Source of the DNA: Firmicutes bacterium UBA5010
GTDB taxonomy: Bacteria > Bacillota > Clostridia > Tissierellales > Sedimentibacteraceae
Direction: 5' to 3'
DNA length: 44,877 nt
Assembly: GCA_002396645.1 (NCBI GenBank)
Contig: DGYI01000009.1
Span: forward strand, 37,818-82,694
Part shown: positions 31,896 through 41,400 of the stretch, in pieces
Layout: the number at the start of each line of letters is the position of its first letter
Position numbering within the stretch: the stretch's first letter is position 1
Program-made: the position numbers and the translations under genes
The notes under the pieces: model-generated
What the model was told of the DNA's origin: nothing
What the model saw: only the letters and a program-made list of their open reading frames with translations
Databases searched by the model: none

Positions 31896-31956
31896 AGAAG
31901 CAACAGATTAAGAAGACTAAATTTATTTGACAATTAGAATGAAAGTGAGTGATAAA

Positions 31957-32688
31957 ATGAAAGATATATTTAAGCAAGTAGAACATAATATAAATTCTCT
32001 TGTTGAAAAACAGGTATGGTGGGCTTCATGCGCAAGTGCTGAACAAATGCAGAATGCAAGAGATGGCAAGATTGAACTTAAACTCGGCATAAATAAAACT
32101 GTACCTTCCGAATGGATTGCAGGCATAAAGGGAAAAGATGTCTTATGCCTTGCCGGAGCGGGTGGGTTGCAAGCGCCAATTCTTGCTTGTGCAGGCGCTA
32201 ATGTAACAGTTATTGATATTTCGGAAAAGATGCTGGAGAAAGACAGAGTTATTGCTAGGGACAACGATTTGAATATACGAATTGAGCATGGCAATATGTG
32301 TGATTTATCTCGATTTTCAGATAATAGTTTTGATTATATAATTAACCCGGCATCCTTGCTTTATGTTCCTGATGTTATGCCTGTTTTTAAAGAGTGCTAC
32401 AGAGTACTTCGACAAGGAGGCAGTTTAATCCTTGCTGCTCCAAATCCGATTGCATATGTATGCGATTATGTGGAAGATAAAAAAGGAGCTTATTATAAAG
32501 CTGTTAATCGTATGCCTTATCGATCAACTGACTATGCAGATCAAGGAGATTGGATAGAATATGGGCATACAATGGAAGCTTATATAGGAGGACAAATATC
32601 CTGTGGATTTGTTATTTCAGGATATGTAGAAGAGCAGATGGATGATATAACAGAACTTAATTTTATGACCAAAGCTGATAAAATATAA
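31957..32688 (+). CDS. Class I SAM-dependent methyltransferase
   Basis: 243 residues from ATG 31957; an earlier in-frame start (31927) lies before the GAAAGTGAGTG site. The N-terminal part (LVEKQVWWASCASAEQMQNA) is seen in UbiE/MenG-like small-molecule methyltransferases of Clostridia. Motif I is VLCLAGAGGLQAPILACAGA (about residues 58-77), acidic motif II VTVIDISEKML and post-I FDYIINPASLLYV. Glycine-rich motif I has AGAGG rather than GxGxG but is functional in relatives. Substrate unknown. Confidence 0.8.
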   Translation: MKDIFKQVEHNINSLVEKQVWWASCASAEQMQNARDGKIELKLGINKTVPSEWIAGIKGKDVLCLAGAGGLQAPILACAGANVTVIDISEKMLEKDRVIARDNDLNIRIEHGNMCDLSRFSDNSFDYIINPASLLYVPDVMPVFKECYRVLRQGGSLILAAPNPIAYVCDYVEDKKGAYYKAVNRMPYRSTDYADQGDWIEYGHTMEAYIGGQISCGFVISGYVEEQMDDITELNFMTKADKI

Positions 32689-32702
32689 TACATTTAGGCA
32701 GT

Positions 32703-32966
32703 ATTACTGCTATGCTTGAGCTTATGGTTGAAAAATATCTATTAAACATCAATGAATCTTATGTCATTGGTGATAGATGGAGTGATATGAAAGCCGGTCA
32801 ATCTATTGGAATGAAAATTATATTAGTAAGAACAGGTGCGGGTGAGGCGAGTATAAATAAATATAAAGATAAATGGGATATAGAAAACGTAGATTTTATT
32901 GCAAGTAATTTTGTAGAAGCATCTGAGTACATAAAGGGATTTATCGATACAAAAATGAAAAAATAA
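32703..32966 (+). pseudogene. C-terminal fragment of a HAD-family phosphatase
   Basis: About 84-87 residues with YVIGDRWSDMKAGQSIGMKI and ILVRTGAGE, the motif IV region and core strand of HAD-IIIA phosphatases (GmhB/histidinol-phosphatase type). The N-terminal DxDxT motif I and motif II are missing and no ribosome site is seen, so it is a truncated remnant, left after the methyltransferase stop. Confidence 0.65.
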
Positions 32967-32971
32967 TTGAC

Positions 32972-33051
32972 TGATAATATATCTGTTAAAACCGTAAAAG
33001 GTTTTTATATGATTCTATTTTATGTTTGTTTTTAAAATAGATATATTATCA
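32972..33051. repeat. 80-bp inverted-repeat element
   Basis: Arms TGATAATATATCT and AGATATATTATCA face each other; AACC/GGTT pairs inside. It starts 6 bp after the HAD fragment stop and may be a terminator or a small mobile element. Confidence 0.5.
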
Positions 33052-33088
33052 GCAATTATAATTTTTCAATGACATTTTTATTTATTTC

Positions 33089-33258
33089 TTAAATATTATA
33101 AATTGCAGCATCAACAATGCCTTTGTTAAAATCTGATTGTAGCAAAGTTTTTTCATACTTTAAACAACACTTATTAAACACTGTTAAGCATCCTTTTCTG
33201 TAAATCTTCTCAATAATAGTCCATACATTTTAATTTCTTTTGCACCTAAATGTTTCAT
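33089..33258 (-). pseudogene. Internally deleted GNAT acetyltransferase
   Basis: The minus strand reads MKHLGAKEIKMYGLLLRRFT then EKDA and a stop, the exact N-terminal pattern of RimJ/RimL-type N-acetyltransferases (TERLxLRRFxxxDA). After about 30 bp another frame reads KYEKTLLQSDFNKGIVDAAI then YNI and a stop, the C-terminal pattern of the same family. Roughly the middle 120 residues are missing, so a gene of about 180 codons has been reduced by internal deletion. Confidence 0.6.
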
Positions 33259-33283
33259 TGTTTAAGCTCCTACTGCATAATTA

Positions 33284-33775
33284 TTAAATAATGCAGTCAA
33301 GCTTTAATTCATATTGCGGTCTTGTAACGTATTCTAAATATTGCACGTTTCCGTTAAAATTTAGATAAGCATTATACTTTTCAACAAAATCAGGAACTTT
33401 AATATAATCAAGCACCTTATCCTTTGGAACCCAGCATGAGTCTGTAGTTTCATCAGAAGTACGGAATTGACCATGCTTATATGTACAACTAAAACCAAAA
33501 ACAACCTTTGTAGGTATCATTCCATATCCGTTATATCCTTGATATGTACAGGTATTTGACGAAACGCTGAATAATTTATTAACAACAATATCCATATTGC
33601 TTTCTTCCTTCGCCTCTCTTATTAAAGCGTCAATTAAATTTTCACCGCATTCAACTTGACCTCCGGGGAAGCCCCATAGATTACGAACTCGGTGCTTTAA
33701 CAGTAAAATTTCCTGATTATCATTCTCAACTATACCAAAGACAGCAACAATATGCGTCGGAAACTGTTTTTCCAT
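33284..33775 (-). CDS. NUDIX hydrolase
   Basis: 163 residues. The NUDIX box GGQVECGENLIDALIREAKE then ES is complete (G, E, RE and EE residues) at about 37-58. The protein would cleave a nucleoside diphosphate linked to another moiety; the AVFGIVENDNQEILLLKHRV start is that of the ADP-ribose/dNTP type. GGGAGG lies 6 nt before ATG 33775, right after a hairpin shared with cbiM. Specific substrate unknown. Confidence 0.87.
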   Translation of the reverse strand: MEKQFPTHIVAVFGIVENDNQEILLLKHRVRNLWGFPGGQVECGENLIDALIREAKEESNMDIVVNKLFSVSSNTCTYQGYNGYGMIPTKVVFGFSCTYKHGQFRTSDETTDSCWVPKDKVLDYIKVPDFVEKYNAYLNFNGNVQYLEYVTRPQYELKLDCII

Positions 33776-33785
33776 AATAACCTCC

Positions 33786-33840
33786 CATTATGCCACTTCG
33801 TGGCATCACAATTTTTCATAACGTGAAATATTTTTCACGC
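33786..33840 (-). promoter_or_regulatory. Double-hairpin leader of NUDIX gene
   Basis: ATGCCAC/GTGGCAT with a three-base loop (33790-33806) lies directly before the ribosome site, and CGTGAAA/TTTCACG (33822-33839) before that. The first hairpin plus ATAATGG(G)AGGT(T/A)ATTATG is the same as before cbiM. The remaining part of the gap to 34091 is AT-rich and shows nothing else. Confidence 0.6.
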
Positions 33841-34091
33841 TAATATCTCCATATTCTTTAAATATAAATAGTTTTTATACCATTTTATGACAATATAATA
33901 CCATTAATAGAAATTTGTGTCTATAAATAAAATCTAAATACTTATTACATAACTTATTATTTTATCCTGTTGACTTAATTTCAAAAGTGTATTATTATAA
34001 ATTTCACAAATAATATGCAATTATTTTTCATATTATTTATAAAAACATAATTATAAGGGTGGAGATAATGTTGAAAATACGCGGAGGTATA

Positions 34092-34952
34092 ATGAAAAGT
34101 TTTAATGTTAAAAAATTAGGAATAGAAATTTTAGCTGATTGTGTGGGAGCATTTTTTATAGCTGTAAGTGTATATGTGTTTGCTAAGAACGCTAATTTCG
34201 CTCCCGGCGGTGTAAACGGAGCATCTGTAATCATAAATTATTTGTCAAACTTGCCTATAGGTATAGTGAGCTTAATTATTAATATTCCGATAATACTACT
34301 TAGCTATAAGTTTTTGGGAATGAAATTTTTAATAAAATCAGTCAAAACCATGATTATATGTGCAATATTTATGGATTATGTGGTTCCTTTCATACCATCG
34401 TATAAGGGAAACGAGCTTTTGGCAGCATTATTTACAGGAGGGCTCGGCGGGATAGGATATGCACTTATATACATTCAGGGTTCATCAACAGGAGGAAGTG
34501 ACTTTATAATTCTTACTATTAAAAAGCTTATGCCTCATGCATCCATCGGTCAGATAGCACAGATAATTGACGGAAGCGTAATTATAGTCGGAGGATTTAT
34601 ATTCGGAATCAATGCAGTTTTGTACGGTATAGTTTGTACAATTGTTTCATCTGTTGTCGTTGATAAGATAATGTACGGAACAAGCTCCGGAAAGCTTGCA
34701 ATTATAATAACAGATAAGGGTCAGGCTGTATGCGAAAGGATTGACAATGAAGTTAAAAGAGGATCGACAATAATCAATGCCATAGGATCATATACCAAAA
34801 AGAACAAAGAAGTGATTCTATGTGCCTGCAGTAAAGGGCAGGTTTATCCGATTAAGGCTATTGTAAAAAATGTTGATGAAAAAGCGCTGATGATAATAAC
34901 GGAGTATAACGAAGTATATGGATACGGATTTTTAGATATGCACAAAGAATAG
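34092..34952 (+). CDS. YitT-family membrane protein (DUF161/DUF2179)
   Basis: 286 residues from ATG 34092 (CGGAGG at 8-nt spacing); a longer frame from 34059 is unlikely. Five or so membrane spans with FAPGGVNGASVIINYL (about 38-55), QGSSTGGSDFIIL (about 135-148) and a cytoplasmic DUF2179 domain ending YNEVYGYGF. Transport substrate is not known for most of the family. A paralogue lies tail-to-tail at 35012-35896. Confidence 0.85.
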   Translation: MKSFNVKKLGIEILADCVGAFFIAVSVYVFAKNANFAPGGVNGASVIINYLSNLPIGIVSLIINIPIILLSYKFLGMKFLIKSVKTMIICAIFMDYVVPFIPSYKGNELLAALFTGGLGGIGYALIYIQGSSTGGSDFIILTIKKLMPHASIGQIAQIIDGSVIIVGGFIFGINAVLYGIVCTIVSSVVVDKIMYGTSSGKLAIIITDKGQAVCERIDNEVKRGSTIINAIGSYTKKNKEVILCACSKGQVYPIKAIVKNVDEKALMIITEYNEVYGYGFLDMHKE

Positions 34953-34957
34953 TAAAA

Positions 34958-34998
34958 AACGCCTTGGGTTGCAGATAAATTATGCTTCCCAAGGCGAA
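34958..34998 (-). terminator. Terminator between convergent YitT genes
   Basis: CGCCTTGGG (34960-34968)/CCCAAGGCG (34988-34996). Read leftward it is followed by TTTTTT, so it ends the minus-strand gene; read rightward the T-run is poor. Confidence 0.75.
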
Positions 34999-35011
34999 TC
35001 TGTTTCAAGGC

Positions 35012-35896
35012 TTATATTTCCTCTGTCAGATGACTCTTATACCCGTCTCCGAATACCTCATTAGAATTTGAGACTATGAAAAATGCGTTTACATCCTCTT
35101 CTCTTACAATATCTCTGACCTTAGTATAATTATATTTTCTGCATACACACATTATAACTTTTTTGTCGTTTTGTGTATATGCTCCCTCAGCTTTTAAGTA
35201 AGTAACTCCTATATCTAATTCCTTAAGTATTCTCCCTGCTATTTTTTCGTTATTATCACTGATTACGTATAATAGTTTTGCGCTGTCTCCTCCATATAGG
35301 ACAAAGTCTAAAACGAAATTACTGATAACAATAGTTATAGCAGCATAAAGAGCAATTTCAATATTTTTAAATATTATAGCAGATGCAGAAACAATAATTG
35401 CATCGGTAATGATGAAAATAGTACCACTTTTTATATGCTTATACTTTTGTCTTAAGGCTCTGATGATTATATCCGTTCCTCCTGTTGTGGCTCCTTGTCT
35501 GAATACCATTGCCATTCCTATAGCCATCAAAGAACCTCCCGCAACACCCGACAGAAGAAAATCATGAGTAACAACACCGTATTTTATAATAATATATTCA
35601 TTCATTGTGTTAATAAAAAATGATGAAATAAATGTTACATATATGGTTGACAATATAAATCTGACCCCGAATTTCCACCAGCCAAATATCAGTATAGGTA
35701 TATTTATAAGCAAAACCAAAGTACCTGTTCTTAAGCTTGTAAGATTGCTTATTATTATAGCAATTCCCGTAGTCCCCCCGGGTGCCAGATTGTTTGGATC
35801 TAAAAATATTGAAATTCCCATGGAATATATAAATGCCCCAATAGTAATTAATATAAATTTTATTGCCGTTTTTCTTAATGTAATTCTTTTTTCCAT
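35012..35896 (-). CDS. YitT-family membrane protein, second copy
   Basis: 294 residues from ATG 35896 (GAGGAGG at good spacing); the frame reaches back to 36001 but without a site. Same family as the gene at 34092: LAPGGTTGIAIIISNL, RQGATTGGTDIIIRAL and a DUF2179 C-terminal part ending NSNEVFGDGYKSH. The two proteins are only moderately alike, so the pair is an old duplication or two separate family members. Confidence 0.85.
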   Translation of the reverse strand: MEKRITLRKTAIKFILITIGAFIYSMGISIFLDPNNLAPGGTTGIAIIISNLTSLRTGTLVLLINIPILIFGWWKFGVRFILSTIYVTFISSFFINTMNEYIIIKYGVVTHDFLLSGVAGGSLMAIGMAMVFRQGATTGGTDIIIRALRQKYKHIKSGTIFIITDAIIVSASAIIFKNIEIALYAAITIVISNFVLDFVLYGGDSAKLLYVISDNNEKIAGRILKELDIGVTYLKAEGAYTQNDKKVIMCVCRKYNYTKVRDIVREEDVNAFFIVSNSNEVFGDGYKSHLTEEI

Positions 35897-36105
35897 ATAT
35901 AATAATCCCTCCTCATAATATTTTGAGTAATAATATATACCATTTTTTGTATTAAGACAAGCCCATTTGTTAAAAAAATTTTCAAACAGGTTAAATGACA
36001 ACTTTCGACATTATAAAACAAATTTATTTTATATTTAAGACTGAATTATTAAAATACAATTGACATAAATTTTATAAAATGATAATATGAGCATGAAATT
36101 AATAA

Positions 36106-36286
36106 ATATTTTATGTTCCTCTGCATATTTCATATGTGGAGGCTAAGAGGGAAATCGGTGAAAATCCGATGCGGTCCCGCCGCTGTATACGAGGAGTCCT
36201 TTTTAAAAAATATACCACTGAGTTCTTATACTTGGGAAGGTGAAAAGGATGATGAGACGTGAGCCAGAAGACCTGCATAAAATATA
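36106..36286 (+). promoter_or_regulatory. Cobalamin riboswitch (plus strand)
   Basis: P1 arms ATATTTTATG and CATAAAATAT enclose the class I consensus: GAGGGAAATCGGTGAAAATCC, GCGGTCCCGCCGCTGTATAC, CCACTGAG, TTGGGAAGGTGAAAAGGATG, and GAGCCAGAAGACCTGC. It controls the secreted-protein genes from 36583 on, by way of the terminator at 36363-36391. Confidence 0.95.
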
Positions 36287-36362
36287 AGGTAGTCCAACGG
36301 GTAATTGGTAGCTGCTGAGGTAGATTATATCTATCTATACTTAATAATACAGTAAATACGGG

Positions 36363-36391
36363 CTGTAGCAATATTTTGCTACAGTTTTTTG
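36363..36391 (+). terminator. Expression-platform terminator of the riboswitch
   Basis: CTGTAGCAA TATT TTGCTACAG, then TTTTTTG. About 77 bp after the riboswitch aptamer. Confidence 0.88.
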
Positions 36392-36400
36392 TTTTTAAAT

Positions 36401-36545
36401 TTCAGCTTAAGTATTTTCAGGAATATAATTCGGGGGAATGTAAATCCCTGACTACCTGTGTATATTACATTTTGCCCATGTATGTATTCAGGAAAAGCAC
36501 TGACCTAATGAACTAGGGCAAGAGTCAGTACTGTGGCGGGGTTTT
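36401..36545 (+). other. Unassigned structured leader before the secreted-protein genes
   Basis: After the terminator, about 145 bp holds GGGAATGTAAATCCC, a CCTG/CAGG pair around 36455-36495, CCTAATGAACTAGG, and CACTGAC/GTCAG around 36505-36530. A TATAAT at 36424-36429 has a poor -35 (TTCAGC), so a second promoter is possible. I could not match this to a riboswitch class. Confidence 0.4.
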
Positions 36546-36582
36546 ATATAAAAAACAATATTTATAAAAGGAGGACTTTGTT

Positions 36583-37428
36583 ATGAAAAACCTAAGAAGA
36601 AGTTTGAGCGTAATGCTCGCAATGCTTATGATTTTGGCTATGACGGTGGTACCGGCACTTGCTTACACTACACCTGGGTTAGAAATGCTTACCTTAAATA
36701 GTTCAGATTTTACTATTTTAAAGCAAACTAATTCGAATGATTTTACAATTGAGGTATTTGGTCTTGATTCAAGCTATAACTGGCTGAATTTAACTCAAGC
36801 CGATAAGGATGAAATAGAGTGGACCATAGATTCAGGTAACAGTGCGAGATTTAATGTTGGTGGTACACCTTCAACAACAGCTACAGGAAGCCCTGTAACT
36901 ATAACTATGACAGGTAATGTAGGCACAACTACAGTCAGAGCACATTTAGATGGACTTTCAGGCTGGGATAACGGGGATGTAACAGCTAATATAGTTGTTG
37001 AAAGAACAACCGGTGCTGTATCATATGTTAGTGATATAAACATAGTAATTGATTTTAGTGATTATGATAATATTCATAGTACAAACTATGGTATAATCCA
37101 AGAAACTGAAGATGTTTATGTAACTGACGGAGGACTTAACTTATTACCTGATGTATTGAAAATGGATCCATCGGCGATGACTACAATCGGTACAATGAAA
37201 GATCTTGCATACATAGATGATTTTACTACCGATCCTGAAGGTGGATATATGAATACAGTTACTCCGATTGGCTCAATTACTGCCATTGGCTATGATTATA
37301 CTTTGTATAAAGGATGGCAGGTTGAGATTTATGACGAGTTTGACAATCTGTTAACTCAGTACAGCAACATGTCTCCTTCAATAGTACCGTTACAAGACGG
37401 CTACACAGTAAAATGGATATGGAGATAA
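36583..37428 (+). CDS. Secreted protein with Ig-like and possible DUF4430-like domains
   Basis: 281 residues. Signal peptide to about 27 (MKNLRRSLSVMLAMLMILAM, cut after ALA). Residues about 30-145 form a beta-rich Ig/BIG-like domain (EVFGLDSSYNWLNLTQADKD, VTANIVVE). Residues about 150-281 begin DINIVIDFSDYDN and end YKGWQVEIYDEFDNLLTQYS through LQDGYTVKWIWR; the final GW...dG..v.W pattern resembles the transcobalamin C-like DUF4430 fold, though weakly. First gene after the B12 riboswitch. AAAGGAGG precedes ATG. A strong terminator follows, so this gene may be made in excess. Confidence 0.65.
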   Translation: MKNLRRSLSVMLAMLMILAMTVVPALAYTTPGLEMLTLNSSDFTILKQTNSNDFTIEVFGLDSSYNWLNLTQADKDEIEWTIDSGNSARFNVGGTPSTTATGSPVTITMTGNVGTTTVRAHLDGLSGWDNGDVTANIVVERTTGAVSYVSDINIVIDFSDYDNIHSTNYGIIQETEDVYVTDGGLNLLPDVLKMDPSAMTTIGTMKDLAYIDDFTTDPEGGYMNTVTPIGSITAIGYDYTLYKGWQVEIYDEFDNLLTQYSNMSPSIVPLQDGYTVKWIWR

Positions 37429-37439
37429 CTTTGTAATAT

Positions 37440-37474
37440 TAAAAAGGTGGGGCAATTAGTCCCACCTTTTTTGT
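37440..37474 (+). terminator. Internal terminator between first and second secreted genes
   Basis: AAAAAGGTGGG GCAATTAGT CCCACCTTTTTTG. Transcription of the following genes must read through it or start anew. Confidence 0.88.
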
Positions 37475-37498
37475 ATAATATAAAATATGGAGGAAAGA

Positions 37499-38443
37499 AT
37501 GAAAAAAATTATTATTTTGGTTATAGGGATGATAGCAGTATTATCTCTATGCAGTGTGCAGGCTTGGGCTGATACAACTACCCCGTCTGCTATTGTCGGT
37601 ATTTGTGCTATGGAGGGAAAAACGCATTCTCCAAATGCAAATAGCATGTATTTTACTGAGGGTGGCAGATACGGAATAAATGAGCTTACAGAAATGTTTG
37701 AGCCCTCAACAGCAAATAACTTTGATGGCTGGGGGCTTTCACTTGGTATATCTAATGGAGATGGTACATACACTCAGGGAAGAGTACCTGTATCGACCAA
37801 TACAGGATGGGCCAGTGATGAAACTTGGACATCAGTTCGCTATTTAACATATAAATTTAGCGATGAAAGTGTATTGAAATTAAGTAGTAACGAAGGTATA
37901 GGAGGACGTTTTATAGTTGGTCAGCAAGGAGCAGTGACAATAACAGTAGGATTGACTGCATATGGGAAAACCTGTATAGAGAAGGGTCCGGGAAGACCAA
38001 GTGATGCTGCTGCCAAAAAGTTCAGAGAAGATTTTCCCGAAATTGCAGCAATATATGATACACCGGGTCAAAAAATATCAGTTACTATTGAAATATATGA
38101 TGATACAGCACTGCCGTTTGATATATCACTTACAGAGTTTCCAACAACGTTAAGTGCCGGAGATAATGTAACTATTAAGGCATTAGCTGTCAACAACACA
38201 GATATTTCACAGGATGCATTGCTTATAGTAGTATTGTATAAAAATAATGAAATGGTAGAGATTCACTATAATGACACTAATGTGTCCGCACAAAGCAGCT
38301 CTGAATTAGAAGTTAGATTTAATTTAGGTGAAGACACCTCCGGATATAGGATAAAAATATTTTTATGGGATAAATTTTACAACCCTGCAACAAATACAGG
38401 TGGAAAAGCATTTAAGGATATCAGAACTATAGTTATAAATTAG
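37499..38443 (+). CDS. Secreted protein with CARDB-like domain
   Basis: 314 residues from ATG 37499 after GGAGG (37489-37493). Signal peptide cut after about QAWA (25). Residues about 30-200 are a unique domain with YFTEGGRYGINELTEMFEPS, many Gly/Thr and EKGPGRPSDAAAKKFREDFP. Residues about 205-314 form a CARDB-like beta domain (FPTTLSAGDNVTIKALAVNN, ELEVRFNLGEDTSGYRIKIF). Probably surface or secreted, cohesion/adhesion type. I do not recognise the N-terminal part. Confidence 0.65.
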   Translation: MKKIIILVIGMIAVLSLCSVQAWADTTTPSAIVGICAMEGKTHSPNANSMYFTEGGRYGINELTEMFEPSTANNFDGWGLSLGISNGDGTYTQGRVPVSTNTGWASDETWTSVRYLTYKFSDESVLKLSSNEGIGGRFIVGQQGAVTITVGLTAYGKTCIEKGPGRPSDAAAKKFREDFPEIAAIYDTPGQKISVTIEIYDDTALPFDISLTEFPTTLSAGDNVTIKALAVNNTDISQDALLIVVLYKNNEMVEIHYNDTNVSAQSSSELEVRFNLGEDTSGYRIKIFLWDKFYNPATNTGGKAFKDIRTIVIN

Positions 38444-38475
38444 TATATTATCAGCCAAGAAAGGAGATAAACGGC

Positions 38476-41400
38476 TTGAAAGTAATTATGAAAAAATCAA
38501 TATCCGCATTGCTGATAATTGTTATGCTGCTTAGCGTTATGTTTGTTCCTGTAATTGCAGACACACATATACCGGCAGATATATCTGTATCATTAGCTAA
38601 TGGAAGTGATGTGGCAATAAGGACAGTTACCGAACAAGGCAGCATGACTACGCTCACAATCATCAATTATGATAATCCATCGCAGGTAGTATATTTAGAT
38701 CAGGAAACAGCGGACAGTAGCGGAAGTGTTGTATTTACAGCGGCATTGAAGCAGGGAAACTATTGTTTATATACAGTAGGCGGACAAAGAAGAGCAGATA
38801 GCAGGCTTACTGTATTTGATAAATCTTCGGCATTATTGGAGGGAAGATTTACATCGGGACAGTATGCAACACTTAGCGTATACGACCATGAAAATAATAT
38901 TGAGCATATCGACCAGCAATCAATATCATCAGGAGCTTGGAGTTTTAATATTACTCTGCCTAAGGGAGTATATACTGCTTATATAGTGTCGGATACAGGA
39001 GAAGCTGTCAAAATATATATAGCTGTAAGAGCAAATGAGGGAGGTATAGAAGGATGTACTTTGTCTCCGGTATCCGGCACTTCAAATGCTAAATATGATA
39101 CCGAGCTTAGTTTGAGCTTTGATTACCCTGTTGAATTAGCAAGCGATAAGTCGTCACAGCTTATATTGAAGGGCAAGAAAATATACGGCGGAGCAGAGGA
39201 AACCAAGGTTTTTAACAATATTATGAGAGTAACTGACAGCGATAAGGGTGCAAGTACCAAGGTAATTATAGATCTAAGTAAGGCTGTGCCAACAGACAGA
39301 TTAGATGTAAACAGAGAATACACTCTAAAGATAAAATCAGGCTCAATACTAAGAGCAGACAGATCTGAATCGATAGACACAGATAAGCTGAGCTGGCAGT
39401 TTGATACAAAATGGTTAGGGAATAAGCCGGGATTTACTTCTCCGTCTGGAGGAACGCTTAATCCCACAGAGCTAAGGAATGTAAACGGATTTGTAGGACT
39501 TTGGGATAACCAGAAATATGAAATGAACATAACAGGTAATTATAGCTTTAAGGATAATCACTACCCTATCAAATGGTCATCAAGTCCGTCAGATATAGGC
39601 AGTATAGACAGAAATGGAATAGTTACACCCGTATCAGGTGTATTAGGCAAGCTTGGCATAGGCTGGGAGATAGAGGATAAGCAGGATGTGGCACCGAACT
39701 ATGTATCAAGCGGCTCAGGAAGCATTGAAATAAGACCGAGACCTGAGCTTTCTCTTAAGGCTGTAGCTGTTTCCGATGTGGTATTGGGAGGCAAATCGAC
39801 AATAAGTAAGTCAGGAAACATATATGCACATATAGGAAGAAAACTTTATGCTGTAGACGAAAGTATGAACGCTATAGAGAGCTTCATCTATAATTTAAGA
39901 AATACAGGCACAGGAAGCACATCATCTTATACAGATGACTTAGGAGGAACAGTTACAATAGACGGTACCGATTATGTTTGTATAGATTCTACAAAGGTTG
40001 ACACAAAGATTAGAGAATATACTTTGCTTCTCGACAGTCAAACAGGGGCAGTATACAGAAATGATTTACCGCGTCTATATGCCCAGCTGGGTGGGGACAG
40101 CTCTATTTTTGCCGTTCTGGATACAGAGGGAAAAGGGGATATTTTTCTGTATGATGTAGAAAAGGAGCAGTATGTGGGAAACACCAAAGGCTATTCTTCT
40201 ATGAGCTATAAGAGTGCTATAAGCATAGATGCAACGGAAAAGTACGTTTATGTCGGAGGCGCTAACGGAAACTTTGCAGTGCTTGATGCCGAATGCAACC
40301 TCATAGCAAAAATACAGATTGGAAATTCATCTGTAACTCCTTATGCTACTGAGAATGGTTTTGTATATGCTATAGGAAGAGATGGTAAAATATCGAAATT
40401 TACAGAAAGAGGGGAGCTTATATGGCAGTCCTCAAATTATATGTTTGCAGATGCTTATTCTGCTATGGAAACGGGTAGCGGCTTTTATATTTCAGCATCA
40501 AAATCATCCGAAAGGACATCAGACATCTTAGTGCGATTAAATCCGAGTAACGGAGAGGAAACAGAATTTTGGGGTATAAATGCAAATGTTTTGGGAGAGT
40601 ACGAGGGATTTGTTTATACGGATAAATATATAATAGATGCCTCCACAGGTAAAATTGTAGGATATACGGACCTATATGGATTGCCTGTAACAAACGGTGA
40701 AAATATAAGAGATGGTTATATTTATCGTATAGGAGATAAAGGGGTCGAGAAGTGTGTGCTTCTGCCAAGCTATACTCCTATGGCACAGTCTGTAAGGATT
40801 AATGATACATATGTGAGAGAAAATACCACAAATGTTGTAAGTACCGTGGTTCTGGATCAAGAGGGGTTCCCTATGAATGCAGAACTTGAATATCAAATAG
40901 ATAGCAATCCTGTTGCAGTTATAAATAATGAGGGAGTTATCAGTGTAGGAAGTCTTGAAGATGATGATATAGACGCAGAAGAATCATACAGGGTTACGGC
41001 AGCTGTAGCCGGAACAGATATAAAGGCTGAAGCCGATATAATTGTCCGAAAGGCGCCGGTAGTTTCTGGACTTAAAATAATATCCAATACAACAGGCGAG
41101 GAAATAGAAGAAATACAAACAACAGTAGGAATGTCGGGAGCTGTTTTTAACACCTATATAGAGGACCAATATGGTGATTTTGTCAAGCTTCAGTCTGTAA
41201 GCTATGAGGTAACAGAGGGAGAGACTGATGTGGTCAGCTATCTTCTTTATGACGGGGACAGCGGTGAGTATCAGTACAAGTATCGATGCACTGTATCAGG
41301 TCAGAAGCCGGGAGAGGTGGTTATAAGCGCATATCTTACTAATTATCCGCATATAAAAGACAGCATAAAAGTCAAGGTCACAGAAAAAAATTATGAGATA

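Noticed and set aside
36111..36371. 86-residue minus-strand ORF
   Set aside because: It is the complement of the cobalamin riboswitch.
36401..36545. A second cobalamin riboswitch in tandem
   Set aside because: It lacks the GGTCCCGCCACTGT-type B12 core in the sense direction; a GCCAC text appears only on the opposite strand without the other motifs.
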